64,000 nt of DNA from Chlorogloea purpurea SAG 13.99 (lineage in GTDB: Bacteria; Cyanobacteriota; Cyanobacteriia; Cyanobacteriales; Microcystaceae): positions 1 to 64,000 of the forward strand of contig JADQBB010000018.1 in the NCBI GenBank assembly GCA_016903695.1, read 5' to 3'. The notes below the pieces were generated by a model. The model was not told where the DNA came from, did no database searches, and worked only from the letters and a program-made list of their open reading frames with translations. Positions 28,837 through 38,100 of the stretch are shown here, one piece after another (within the stretch, counting starts at the first letter, position 1; each line of letters begins with the position of its first letter). Made by a program: the position numbers and the translations under genes.

Positions 28837-30300
28837 TTACACCCCGTTGTGATTATATGGCGATAGAATCCCGTCCTCATAGGCATCCCTCGGAAAGGGG
28901 ATAAAATCAATATGGTGGAATTGCTGGGCGATTTCATCGGCGAAGAAAGCACCTAATTTTGTTAGTTCGATCGATTCTTCGTCTTCAACTAATAAACCCC
29001 ATTCCTTGAGATTGCTGATTTTCTGCTGGAATACCGATTCTAGGTCATAGCCGCCGGAAACCTCTTTAAAGTAAGATTTCCACACTTTCCGATTTTTCAG
29101 GGGCAGGATGATCGACCAGCGCATCTGTTCTTCTGGGGTTCTGATGTAGCCGCGATTGAGGGGCATTTTCCCGGCTTCGATACTGCTGTAGTATTCGTGA
29201 AAATCTTGGCTGTTGAGAACGAAACGATCGCGCAAGCTACTGAAAGCGGTCAACCCGAATCCTAATTGATCTAATAGTCCACAACATTGATTATCGGCGT
29301 AATGGGAATAGTTTTTACGCTCACGACTATAGACGCGGCGTAGGTTTTCATGGTAGCCATTCTCTGCCAGTATATCGATCGCTATCTGTTTCATCATCAG
29401 GGTTTCTTCTATAGAAGGTAGTCCCATCATGCCTTTTTCTTTAGCCCCTTTAATCGGCCCTTGATAGTCGCCGTAGGCTTCTACTTTCAGGCGATAAAGT
29501 TGGATTTCCTCCACATCTAAAGCCACTGCACTATCCATCACTTCGATCCAGTTTTCCAGGGTTTGTCCAGGATAGCCGAAAATGAATTCGATGTTGACTA
29601 TGTAGCCTAAGTCTTGACAATTTTTGATCGACTCGATGGCTTGAGCGGCGTTGTGATGACGGTTCATCTTTTGTAAGATATTATCATCCAGAGACTGAGT
29701 ACCGATCGTCACCCGGTTAACCCCGTAGGATTTCATGATCTCCAATCGTTTTAACCCATCATTATCGATGAGGGTAAGGGGGTCTACATCGTAGTTAAAC
29801 TGGGTACAGTCCGATACATCCACTTTATCGGTGAAGAAGTCGAGAAAGCGTTTTAATTGGTCTAACGTGAGAAACGTTGGCGTGCCGCCCCCGATGAGGA
29901 TCGATCGAGCTTTGATCTTATCCACTCCCAATCGTTTCATATATATATCCATCTCTTTTTCTAGAGCGTCGAGATAGATATTTTTTTCTTCGATTTGATT
30001 TTCCCCTAATTTCACCGGGTAATGACAGAAGACACAGCGCTGACGGCAGAAGGGAATATGGGCGTAAACATCAAAAACACCATCTTTAGGAACTTTATAA
30101 CTTTGAAATAATTCCTCTTCCGTTATAGGCGGATACATGGTAATCGGCGGATAGTGAACCGATGGGAAAAAATCCCCACTTTTACACAGTAATCCCGCCG
30201 AACGTAGGCGGTAAAAATCCTCTACTCTGCCTCTGGCTTTTTGAATTAAGTTCTGGTTGCGTTGGTTTTGAGCGAGAAAATTCTTTTCTACTAATTGCAT
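28837..30300 (-). CDS. HemN/HemW-like radical SAM protein
   Basis: A radical SAM enzyme of the coproporphyrinogen III oxidase-like branch, 487 residues. The 4Fe-4S cluster motif CxxxCxxC is C85, C89 and C92 in PFCRQRCVFCHYPV, followed by the SAM-binding GGGTPTFL and the HemN-type TIGTQSLDDNILQKMNRHH. The C-terminal region has a HemN-like winged-helix part (NLKEWGLLVEDEESIELTKLG cut short here). True HemN activity needs residues I cannot verify; relatives include haem chaperones and methyltransferase-like enzymes. It is monocistronic by appearance. Confidence 0.85.
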   Translation of the reverse strand: MQLVEKNFLAQNQRNQNLIQKARGRVEDFYRLRSAGLLCKSGDFFPSVHYPPITMYPPITEEELFQSYKVPKDGVFDVYAHIPFCRQRCVFCHYPVKLGENQIEEKNIYLDALEKEMDIYMKRLGVDKIKARSILIGGGTPTFLTLDQLKRFLDFFTDKVDVSDCTQFNYDVDPLTLIDNDGLKRLEIMKSYGVNRVTIGTQSLDDNILQKMNRHHNAAQAIESIKNCQDLGYIVNIEFIFGYPGQTLENWIEVMDSAVALDVEEIQLYRLKVEAYGDYQGPIKGAKEKGMMGLPSIEETLMMKQIAIDILAENGYHENLRRVYSRERKNYSHYADNQCCGLLDQLGFGLTAFSSLRDRFVLNSQDFHEYYSSIEAGKMPLNRGYIRTPEEQMRWSIILPLKNRKVWKSYFKEVSGGYDLESVFQQKISNLKEWGLLVEDEESIELTKLGAFFADEIAQQFHHIDFIPFPRDAYEDGILSPYNHNGV

Positions 30301-30668
30301 TTTAATCGTCCTTATACTGTGGATATAAATTTATACAAGGCTTTTGCTGGGTCTGATTGTTCGTTGAGAATCCATCACTTTGAGATTCCCGTTATTGTAG
30401 CTAACGATCGGCGAACAGTAATTATTTTTTAGCAAAACTTTTAATTTTTTCCCCGATAGGAGCGCCAAAAATACCTCTTAAGATACTTGTCTTAGAGGAT
30501 GGATGATAAATAAAAATTTAAAGTTATCGCACCCGACCGTGATTTTAATCACCTGCCGGGCGAGTTGGTCTGTATTGAAGAATTGGTATTAAAAGAGGCA
30601 GAAGGAAAACCGCGATAATTCCTTCTGCCTCCTGTCTTCCTCTCATGCCGTGGAGAGTATTTCTCGAT
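30301..30668. other. Intergenic region with palindromic repeats
   Basis: 368 bases without a gene. It contains the promoter side of the radical SAM gene, a small palindrome GTGATT/AATCAC at 30539-30552 related to the cluster at 28.7 kb, and the terminator hairpin at 30591-30631. No ORF or RNA gene is recognisable. Confidence 0.6.
30591..30631 (-). terminator. Rho-independent terminator of the coiled-coil protein gene
   Basis: On the minus strand GAGGCAGAAGGAA pairs perfectly with TTCCTTCTGCCTC (13 bp) around an 11-base loop and is followed by TTTTAAT. It lies 38 bases past the stop of the gene at 30669. Confidence 0.88.
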
Positions 30669-31016
30669 TTAAGCTACTGCTTCGATCCCGGCGATTTCCC
30701 GTCTCAGGACGAGTTTGATCACTGAAAATTCGTTGCGTAGACGATTAACTTCGATCGTTTGTTGGTCTCTGGCTTCTCTGGCTTGGGCTAGTTCCCTTTT
30801 CGCCCCCATGTAATCCGGTTCGCCTTGTAGTTCCAAGCGTCTCGCTTTCCGTTGCTGTTCGTTTTTCAGTTCGCGGCTTTCGCTAAAAATTACCTTTTCT
30901 ATCTCCGCGTTCAAGAAACTCAATCGCTCGGCTTCCATCTCTAATTGACGCTCGCAGAGAAGTAATTTTTTTTCGGCGCGGGCGATGAGTTCTGGATATT
31001 TTTTGATTTGTTCCAT
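30669..31016 (-). CDS. Coiled-coil hypothetical protein
   Basis: A 115-residue protein that is almost entirely charged helix (KKYPELIARAEKKLLLCERQ at the start, AKRELAQAREARDQQTIEV in the middle), predicting a coiled coil. ATG 31016 is chosen over a TTG at 31025. It is divergent from a small ribbon-helix-helix-like gene and ends in a strong terminator. The combination of a short coiled-coil protein and a divergent small DNA-binding-like protein looks like accessory or phage-derived DNA, but I recognise neither family. Confidence 0.7.
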   Translation of the reverse strand: MEQIKKYPELIARAEKKLLLCERQLEMEAERLSFLNAEIEKVIFSESRELKNEQQRKARRLELQGEPDYMGAKRELAQAREARDQQTIEVNRLRNEFSVIKLVLRREIAGIEAVA

Positions 31017-31139
31017 TACGGTCAAATGTCTTTGCTGATAAGGCTTTATACTATTTATTATAGCTTGTATTCATGGATACTGTGGGGCTTGATGAGGGAT
31101 CGTGTTATCTTTGTATACAGGATTGAATTAGCGATCGAT

Positions 31140-31361
31140 ATGGCCTTTAAGAAAAAAATCAAGCCCGGGCCCCCGAAAGGAACTGTTAATAATCCGTTGG
31201 GAAAAAATCAATATGATAATATCCGGGCGGAAAAACCGCTCACCGTAAGGCTACTGAAGGAACAAGACGAGTTGCTCAGGAGCGAAGCCCTAGCACAGGG
31301 AAAAACCTTGACCGAGTATATAGATGACGTGGTTGCTTTTTACTTGGCTAATAGGCCATGA
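31140..31361 (+). CDS. Small ribbon-helix-helix-like protein
   Basis: A 73-residue protein. ATG 31140 is preferred because the sequence upstream in this frame is hydrophobic and unlike the rest. It has a basic, proline-rich N-terminus (KKKIKPGPPKG), then a strand KPLTVRL and two helices (EQDELLRSEALAQGKTLTEY and the following DDVVAF), the layout of an RHH/Arc-type DNA-binding domain. It could be a repressor or an orphan antitoxin; no partner is adjacent on the same strand. Confidence 0.62.
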   Translation: MAFKKKIKPGPPKGTVNNPLGKNQYDNIRAEKPLTVRLLKEQDELLRSEALAQGKTLTEYIDDVVAFYLANRP

Positions 31362-31381
31362 AGAATATTTAAGTTTTTAAA

Positions 31382-32881
31382 CTATAAGACATATTTATGC
31401 TTGACTCCTACCGGGAAGTATTGCGGGTCTCCCGATGGCAAAAGTGTAATGTACGGAGTTTGCAACTCGGTCGGAACATAATTGGCGAATTCGCTATTGA
31501 GACGCAATAGTTGAGACTTAATCGAGGCTGTGACGGCTTTTTGTTTCTCTTCCGAATGAGTTACGTTTAAAGCCAACTCAACTACTATCCAGAAGAGAGG
31601 ATTTAGCGCGTCATCCTCCCTCACCCCCATGACGAATTTTCCCGTCACCCAATCGCAGATTTCGGGCTGTTCTAAACCTACCGCTATATTTTCCACATAG
31701 ATATTGGCCCCGAAGTAAGAAAGAGTGAAGTAAGAACGTCCGAAGATGTAAACGAAGGGTAGAGGATGGATGCCGCGCCCATCTCCGAAAACATCAAAGG
31801 GGTTAAATCCACATTCTCCCCGTAAAAAATCCAGCATCTCGTCGTAGGCAATGATTCCCCCTCGATCGCCGATGTGATAGCGTATCAGTGGAATGCCATT
31901 ATCCCCTGAGAATAATAATGTCCCGTCTCTCGTCTCAAAAAAGCGACTGGTGGAGTCGTATTGCACGAGGGTGGGTAAACGGGATTCCCCGAATAAACGG
32001 CGCACGGTTTCCGGCTTCCCGGCGAGAAAGCGACGAATACAGATAGAGAGAGGCGTTTCAATACCCAATACTCCTGCGTCGGCTGTTCCATACAGGGAAG
32101 CCGAGTCATAACAGGGGTCTGAAAAACCGACTCTCGACCCCACTAAAGTACGCCACTCCTCGCTGAATACTTCCCCCGCCATAACGAGTTTGATCTTATA
32201 TGAAGACCAATTTATATTTTGATCCGTGCCGGTATCGATGACTTCTTTCAAAAAAGGTGGATAACCCAGTAGGACTACTTGCTCGAATAAAGAGCCTAAC
32301 TCGGCTACCACTCTTAAAATTTCCGTTTTATTATTGCCTGGGGTTATAAGGGTTATGGGGTAGTTTTTCGCCGCTAGATAACGGCAACAACTAGCGGTGA
32401 ACATTCCCCCCACCCAAGTCCCCATCGGAAAACACACAACCGCCAAAGTTCGTTTGCTTCGGGCTTGAAAACTCTCTAAGAATATCTGTTCAAAGCGTCT
32501 GGTGATGGCTAATTCATCGCTGGTAAAGCGGGGCCAGAAAGTCGGTTGGCCGCTAGTGCCGGAAGAGACGGCGATAAAATCACAGCTTTCTAATTCACCA
32601 CCGGGGCATAATTGAGCTAGCGAATAACGTTTTAAATAGTTCTCTTTAGTGATTAGTGGGAGGGATTGAAAGTCGGCGAAACTGCGGATGGAGTCGGGAT
32701 CGATCGAATGTTCTCGCAGAAATTCTTTATAGGCTGGAACCGTCGCCGCAACCCGATGGAATAATTCTAGAATATTTTTTTCGGGGTCGGTTGTAGTTGC
32801 TTCTTGTAGGTGAGTTTCTAAGGAGGTGTCCAGGAATGAGTTAAAGGCAGATAAGAAGCGTTGTGTTCGAGTGTTTTCCAT
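31382..32881 (-). CDS. ANL-superfamily adenylating enzyme (phenylacetate-CoA ligase-like)
   Basis: A 499-residue member of the acyl-adenylating (ANL) superfamily, closest in style to phenylacetate-CoA ligase and LuxE-type proteins. The nucleotide-binding loop is SSGTSGQPTFWPRF (about 106-119), the A5-like motif is SLYGTADAG, and the hinge region contains HIGDRGGII. A C-terminal GVKHKYVL may supply the catalytic lysine. It would activate a carboxylic acid as an acyl-AMP, substrate unknown. It begins 9 bases after the ZorB-like gene on the same strand, so it appears to be the last gene of the motor operon, an unusual companion. Confidence 0.85.
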   Translation of the reverse strand: MENTRTQRFLSAFNSFLDTSLETHLQEATTTDPEKNILELFHRVAATVPAYKEFLREHSIDPDSIRSFADFQSLPLITKENYLKRYSLAQLCPGGELESCDFIAVSSGTSGQPTFWPRFTSDELAITRRFEQIFLESFQARSKRTLAVVCFPMGTWVGGMFTASCCRYLAAKNYPITLITPGNNKTEILRVVAELGSLFEQVVLLGYPPFLKEVIDTGTDQNINWSSYKIKLVMAGEVFSEEWRTLVGSRVGFSDPCYDSASLYGTADAGVLGIETPLSICIRRFLAGKPETVRRLFGESRLPTLVQYDSTSRFFETRDGTLLFSGDNGIPLIRYHIGDRGGIIAYDEMLDFLRGECGFNPFDVFGDGRGIHPLPFVYIFGRSYFTLSYFGANIYVENIAVGLEQPEICDWVTGKFVMGVREDDALNPLFWIVVELALNVTHSEEKQKAVTASIKSQLLRLNSEFANYVPTELQTPYITLLPSGDPQYFPVGVKHKYVL

Positions 32882-32890
32882 ATATAGTGT

Positions 32891-33523
32891 TCATGGGCTT
32901 TCCGTTAGAGCGGATTTTCTACCGGGGGGAATAAAACGGATTTCAATGCGTCGGCGGCTATCGTTGTCGGTACGATCGATCTGGGCTAACTTTCCTGATG
33001 GGAGATATAATTGCCCCGCAGAATAAGCGCGAAATTTCACGTCGGGTAGTTGCCCGGTTTTTTGAATTTCTTGCACTACAGCGAGGGCGCGCATTAATCC
33101 TAAATCGGTGTTCGAGCCGGGGGATAATACTTTCACATTTTCCCTACCGTTAGCCACCGTCTCTATTTTATTATCCAAGTTGCCAACGCTACTAATTTCC
33201 GCACCGTCCGTATGGCCTATAATCTGTACGAAGTCTATATCATGGTTTTTGACGGTATTTTGAATGGTGGGAATCACCGATGTTAAGATGTATTGTCTTA
33301 ACTGCGGGGTCAAGGCGGCACTTTTAGAAACGAAGGTAAAGTTACCCGATTTTTCATCGATGACTATGGGCGTTGCCGATTGTAATCTGCGGTTGAGATT
33401 ATTAACGTGAAATAGGGCTAATATCAGGAAGAAACTGAGGATCATGAAAGCATTTGACATTAAATCCGTGAAGGCTTGGAATACGTTTAATTCCTCGTTC
33501 TCGAAGCTTCGGGTACGTCTCAT
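32891..33523 (-). CDS. ZorB/MotB-like OmpA-family motor subunit
   Basis: A 210-residue protein with one transmembrane helix (about 20-42) and a periplasmic OmpA-like domain. Asp20 at the start of the helix (FTDLMSNAFMILSFF) sits where MotB and ZorB have the ion-carrying aspartate. The OmpA domain shows IIGHTDG, a central TDLGLMRALAVVQEI and NDSRRRIEIRF, the residues that bind peptidoglycan in this family. It overlaps the channel subunit gene by 4 bases, the typical MotA-MotB or ZorA-ZorB arrangement. Expected to form the stator peptidoglycan anchor of an ion-driven complex. Confidence 0.88.
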   Translation of the reverse strand: MRRTRSFENEELNVFQAFTDLMSNAFMILSFFLILALFHVNNLNRRLQSATPIVIDEKSGNFTFVSKSAALTPQLRQYILTSVIPTIQNTVKNHDIDFVQIIGHTDGAEISSVGNLDNKIETVANGRENVKVLSPGSNTDLGLMRALAVVQEIQKTGQLPDVKFRAYSAGQLYLPSGKLAQIDRTDNDSRRRIEIRFIPPGRKSALTESP

Positions 33524-35100
33524 GGTTTTGATTTATTAGTTCCGTTATTCGTGGGAGAGTTTTTGATCCCGTTGCCCAAACCGGGGGTGCTTTGTTGGGA
33601 TAGATAAGATTCGATCGATCTCATCGCTACCAGCGCTTTTTGTAGGTCTTCTGAAATCAAGCGTGTGCTGTGATTGAATTTACTACTTTCTTGGGTGATC
33701 AGATTATTTAGTCTTTCTGCTATAGCCGTAGACCTATTTTGATTTTCACTTATTAATTGCTTGAGTTGTTGGATTTCTACCGTTTGCACGTCGGTATTTT
33801 TTACCGCTAGTTCTAATAAGTCTTGTAGGGCTTGATAAGTTAGAGTTTGTTTTTCGAGAGTGGTTGATAACTCTTCACGAATTTTTTCTAAATGTCTCGT
33901 ATCCGAAGTTAATATACCTAGTGAACTTTCTGATAGATCTTTTATATCCTGCCCGAAATTAACCATCGTATTACTAGACTCGGTAACGGTAGCCACTGCT
34001 GAATCGATAGAAGCGATTAATTCTTTTACACCATTAACCGTATGAGCTAATTTTTGTTGAGTATTATCTAAATTAGTCGTAGCGTTAATTAGCTTTTGCC
34101 CGAATTCACTGTTATTGATGCTATTCGATGCGGCGGCGAAAACTTGGGCGGTATTTTCTAAAGTTCGCGAATAGTTGATAAAATTTTCATGTTGGACGAT
34201 CGTACTTATTTTTGCCACTTCGTCCTTCAATAAATAAGCCGATTGATTGTATATATCAGCGCCGGCCCTTATAGAGCCAGAGACTTCACTCAGTTTGTCA
34301 TATACTTGTTTAGCTAGGTCTGCCGCTTCTTTATTACCCTGGGCGATTTGTTTGGCCACGGCCCCTAAAGACGACTCTACAGCCTTGGTAACGTTCTCGT
34401 GAAAGCGTTGTAAAAACTCCTGTTGTTGGTCTACCATCCGGTTAACGGCTTTATCCAAACGGCTATCGCCACTGACTTCGGGGGAGAGAATATTATCGAG
34501 ATAATCTTCCAAGGTAGCGAGTAATTTATTTCTAGCCACACTCGTATTAAACATGAGATTGATTACCGTCAGGAGGGAACTACAAATCAATCCGATCAAA
34601 CTGGTAATAAAAGCGATACCCATACTCTGTAGGGGTGTTTGCAGACTCTGGATTAATTTATCGCTGTTGCCAGAACTTTGACTGATAATCCCGCTCATAT
34701 TGGTCAAGTTCAAAGTGATACCTAAAAACGTCCCCAGTAAGCCGAAGGCTAAGAGTAAATTGGGTAATACCCTAGTGAAGTAATCCCATTGTTCGCACTT
34801 AGGGGAGAATCCGAGAAAGTTAAATTTCTCGTCGCCGTAGACGCTATCTACCAGGGCGGTAGTGTTTACCGTATCCAGTTTTGAACTGGCTCTTTTGAAT
34901 CTGTCTTCTAGTCTCTCGATGCTTGGGGGTTGTTTTCCTCTGCTATCTCCTCTTATGAGACGATTGATTTTATCAGTAGCATCATCTAGATAGCTATAGA
35001 GATTAATTCTGATCAGTATGGTTATGAAGGTGGGTAGTATAACTACTATCCCGGTGAACCAGACTAACCCGGGTGGTAATAGTTTTAACCAGTCAAACAT
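33520..35100 (-). CDS. ZorA/MotA-like ion channel subunit with long coiled-coil tail
   Basis: A 526-residue MotA/TolQ/ExbB-family protein. Three membrane helices lie at about 10-32, 112-133 and 159-183. The second contains LLAFGLLGTFLGIT and the third QSMGIAFITSLIGL, both hallmark ZorA/MotA pore motifs. The remaining 330 residues are a continuous helical, coiled-coil tail (VEIQQLKQLISENQNRSTAI region), which is the feature that distinguishes ZorA from flagellar MotA. With the overlapping ZorB-like gene it should build a pentamer-dimer motor whose tail reaches into the cytoplasm. This is inferred by analogy with Zorya; flagellar genes are absent. Confidence 0.88.
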   Translation of the reverse strand: MFDWLKLLPPGLVWFTGIVVILPTFITILIRINLYSYLDDATDKINRLIRGDSRGKQPPSIERLEDRFKRASSKLDTVNTTALVDSVYGDEKFNFLGFSPKCEQWDYFTRVLPNLLLAFGLLGTFLGITLNLTNMSGIISQSSGNSDKLIQSLQTPLQSMGIAFITSLIGLICSSLLTVINLMFNTSVARNKLLATLEDYLDNILSPEVSGDSRLDKAVNRMVDQQQEFLQRFHENVTKAVESSLGAVAKQIAQGNKEAADLAKQVYDKLSEVSGSIRAGADIYNQSAYLLKDEVAKISTIVQHENFINYSRTLENTAQVFAAASNSINNSEFGQKLINATTNLDNTQQKLAHTVNGVKELIASIDSAVATVTESSNTMVNFGQDIKDLSESSLGILTSDTRHLEKIREELSTTLEKQTLTYQALQDLLELAVKNTDVQTVEIQQLKQLISENQNRSTAIAERLNNLITQESSKFNHSTRLISEDLQKALVAMRSIESYLSQQSTPGLGNGIKNSPTNNGTNKSKP

Positions 35101-35127
35101 AATATGTGATTTTTCCTTAGTGCTAGT

Positions 35128-38100
35128 TTATATATAGATATTTTTCTTGAGTTTCTCGTATTCTTGTTGATCGATCGTACCCTCGTCTAATAATTGTTTC
35201 AGTTCTTTTAAAGCTTTGATAATTTCGAGGGTGGATTTAGAGGGGGGAGAAGAAACATTGACGGCGCTAGAAACTTTAGAAGTGTTATGACCGTTAACCT
35301 CGTGAGATTCGTTCTCAACAGTTGCGACCTGCGGGGTTAAACGAGCCTGTCGAGAAGTAAAGCCGGAAGTTTGACCAGGTTCACCCGAAGCTAAACTTTT
35401 AGTATGTATATCTTTCAGTCTCCTTCTCAGGTCACTTATATATCTGGAAATGATTCCTTCTTTCGGTGTAGAATCGATCGTTTCATTCTCTCCCCCCACT
35501 TTAGATTTATACAGAAAATTAGCATCTTTTTCCGTCAACATTTCTACTTCTTGTAAGAACTCTCTCACTAAAGGTAGGTAATCACTTTCAAAAATTTGGG
35601 GATTGGCGAAAATTTCTGTTTCTACTACTTGGAGTCTCCGGCGTAATTCGTTAACCATATTCCGGCTCAGAACTAATTCCTCTAAAGCTTCTCGCCAACT
35701 ACCATTAAGAGATAGAGGATAGTGTTTGGCGTGTAATTCGTCGTAATAGTCGAATTGGTATCTTCCCGTATCACGATTGAAGGGAAGCTGTTGAAAAGCC
35801 AAACAAGGATACAGGATTAGTTCCAACTCCTCGATCATTTTGGCTTCGGTGGGAACGATCTCGATAAACTGGGTTCTGTAGTCGTTGTGCAGAGTGCTAT
35901 TACTTTTCCGCTGCATCATATACTGTTCTTTCATATCCCTGAGATCGTTAATTATCCTGAGAGGGAAACCACCGTATTGACTGATGATCAAAATCTCATC
36001 TTCTTTCTGAATCGGTTTGAAACAATTATCTGGTACACCTATTTCATCCATCAAAATGCGCTTGAACTGTTTTACCTCTGACTCGTCCGTTTCTTTCAAA
36101 CTGATGATGTCATTTCTCTTGACGCTCAACTCTTTAAAGTAACGTTGATCCGATAAATTAAGCGATAGTAAGGGTTCTGCCGAATCTAGGATCTGTCTCA
36201 ACCGGCGCGATGTATCAGCGATCGAATAACTCTCCATGAAAGCTTTCATCACTGCTTGAAACTCGGTAGATATAGATAGCTTGAACAAGGGGGCTATAAT
36301 CCCGTTCAGCGATTCCTGTAGTTGCTGAATATCGCTTTTCAAACGGTTTCTATTGATCAAACTGAACAGAGACGACTCGCCCAGACTCTCCATGACTTGA
36401 TGAGTGCTGAGAACTAATTGTGCCCGTGAATTCACGCCTTCCAAATATTGATCAACATCCTGTTTGGTAGAAATTGCTTCACCGCTCATCTCGTTAAAAT
36501 TAGCTTGCTTTAATTCTTCTTCCCGTTTTTGGTAAGAGGCTTCTAAATTCTGTACTAATACCTTAAAACCTTGCACCTGATTCAATCTTAAAGCTATATG
36601 CTGTTGCAGGTTTTCCAGCGATTTTAACGTCCAATCAACCAAGGAAAAATTGAAATTTTGCTTGACAATTTTAACAACTTTATTGATTATTTCTAATATT
36701 AGCATTTTTATATTACTGCTTTGATTACCTTTGAATAAAGAGACGGGAAATTTATTTCTACTCTCAATATCTTCGATTTCCTGTTTAACTTCAGCCAAAA
36801 TTTTATCTATTTTATCCGGCGATTGCATTCCCAATGAATCTTGTTTTCTCTCCTCTAAATTCCTTTGAGCTTGGCTCAATTCTGTTTTTAAACACTCCAA
36901 GAATCCTAAACAGCTATCGACGGAAAACTCTGGCTTATCGGGATTGAGTAAATCCTGCAAAAATTCATCGATGTCATTTTTGAGAATTTCAGTCAAACTC
37001 GGTTGAATTTTTTGTAAATTCGTCAACCAAACACCCCGGATATTTTCCGTATCACCCGGCTGTACGGTGCGGAATAAGTTTCTCAACTCTCTGGGTAAAT
37101 TCTGCTTGAGATTATCCATATCCTGAGAGTTTTTACTTTCGGCAATTTTGCTTTCCGTTGAAGTCTTCCAAGCGTTAAGGGTTTGATTGAAGTTTTTATT
37201 ATTATCCCGCGTGGCTTCTTCTAACTTGCCGATGATAAAGTCTTCTACTTTTTTCGCCGTCGCCCACTGCAGTAAAAATCTCTCGCTCAACTCCCTTGAA
37301 TCAGGGCTTTGCCCCGCCCCGTTGGCCCAAAATTGTACGAGTCTTAACGTCAGGCGGTTGAGGGCGATATTCACCATCCTCTCGCGATTGAAGTAGATGG
37401 AAGATAAGCCAAAGGTCAAATAATGCTGTGGCATCCTAAAAGGGTGAGAATCCAAACCGAACATCACTTCCGGTTTGAGGAAATTATCTCGATAACTTCT
37501 GATCTGACTGCCTATCTCGCTGGCTATAGTGAGATATATTTTATAGGCTATAACATTACAAAGCTTACCTTTCTCGGTGATCTGATAATCCCCGAAAGTT
37601 TTCTCAGAAATTAAATAGGGAAAATCAAACGGGGGTCTAGCCTCTACTACATTAACCTGATGTTGTTTGTCATAGCAGGCCTCGAAGCTTTTTCCATTAG
37701 TGCTGTAGTGATTGAGTTCTTTTAAAGCGGCGTAAACATTCGCCCTCATCGTGGGAGCGTTACCGTATAAAGTAGGGCTAACCACTAGATAGCCGTAGAG
37801 ACTGGTGTGATTCCTGTAAAGATTGCGGATAGCATAGGCCACGTCCAAAAATGTACCGCTACCCGTACCGCCGCACAAGGAACCGACGACGAACACATCT
37901 AAGCCAGGTTGGATGTTATAACCCTGTAGTAACATCGCGCTTTCGTGGCCTCTCGTCCGCACCTCGGCCGCCTCTATAGCCTGTTTGAAACGGCGATAGT
38001 TATGGAAGAAGGCTAATCTACCCACGGGCCTGATACCTTGCGCCCCATCCTCGATCGATTTTACCTGATCCTTCAAGCGTGGATCGAACCAACTTTCTAT

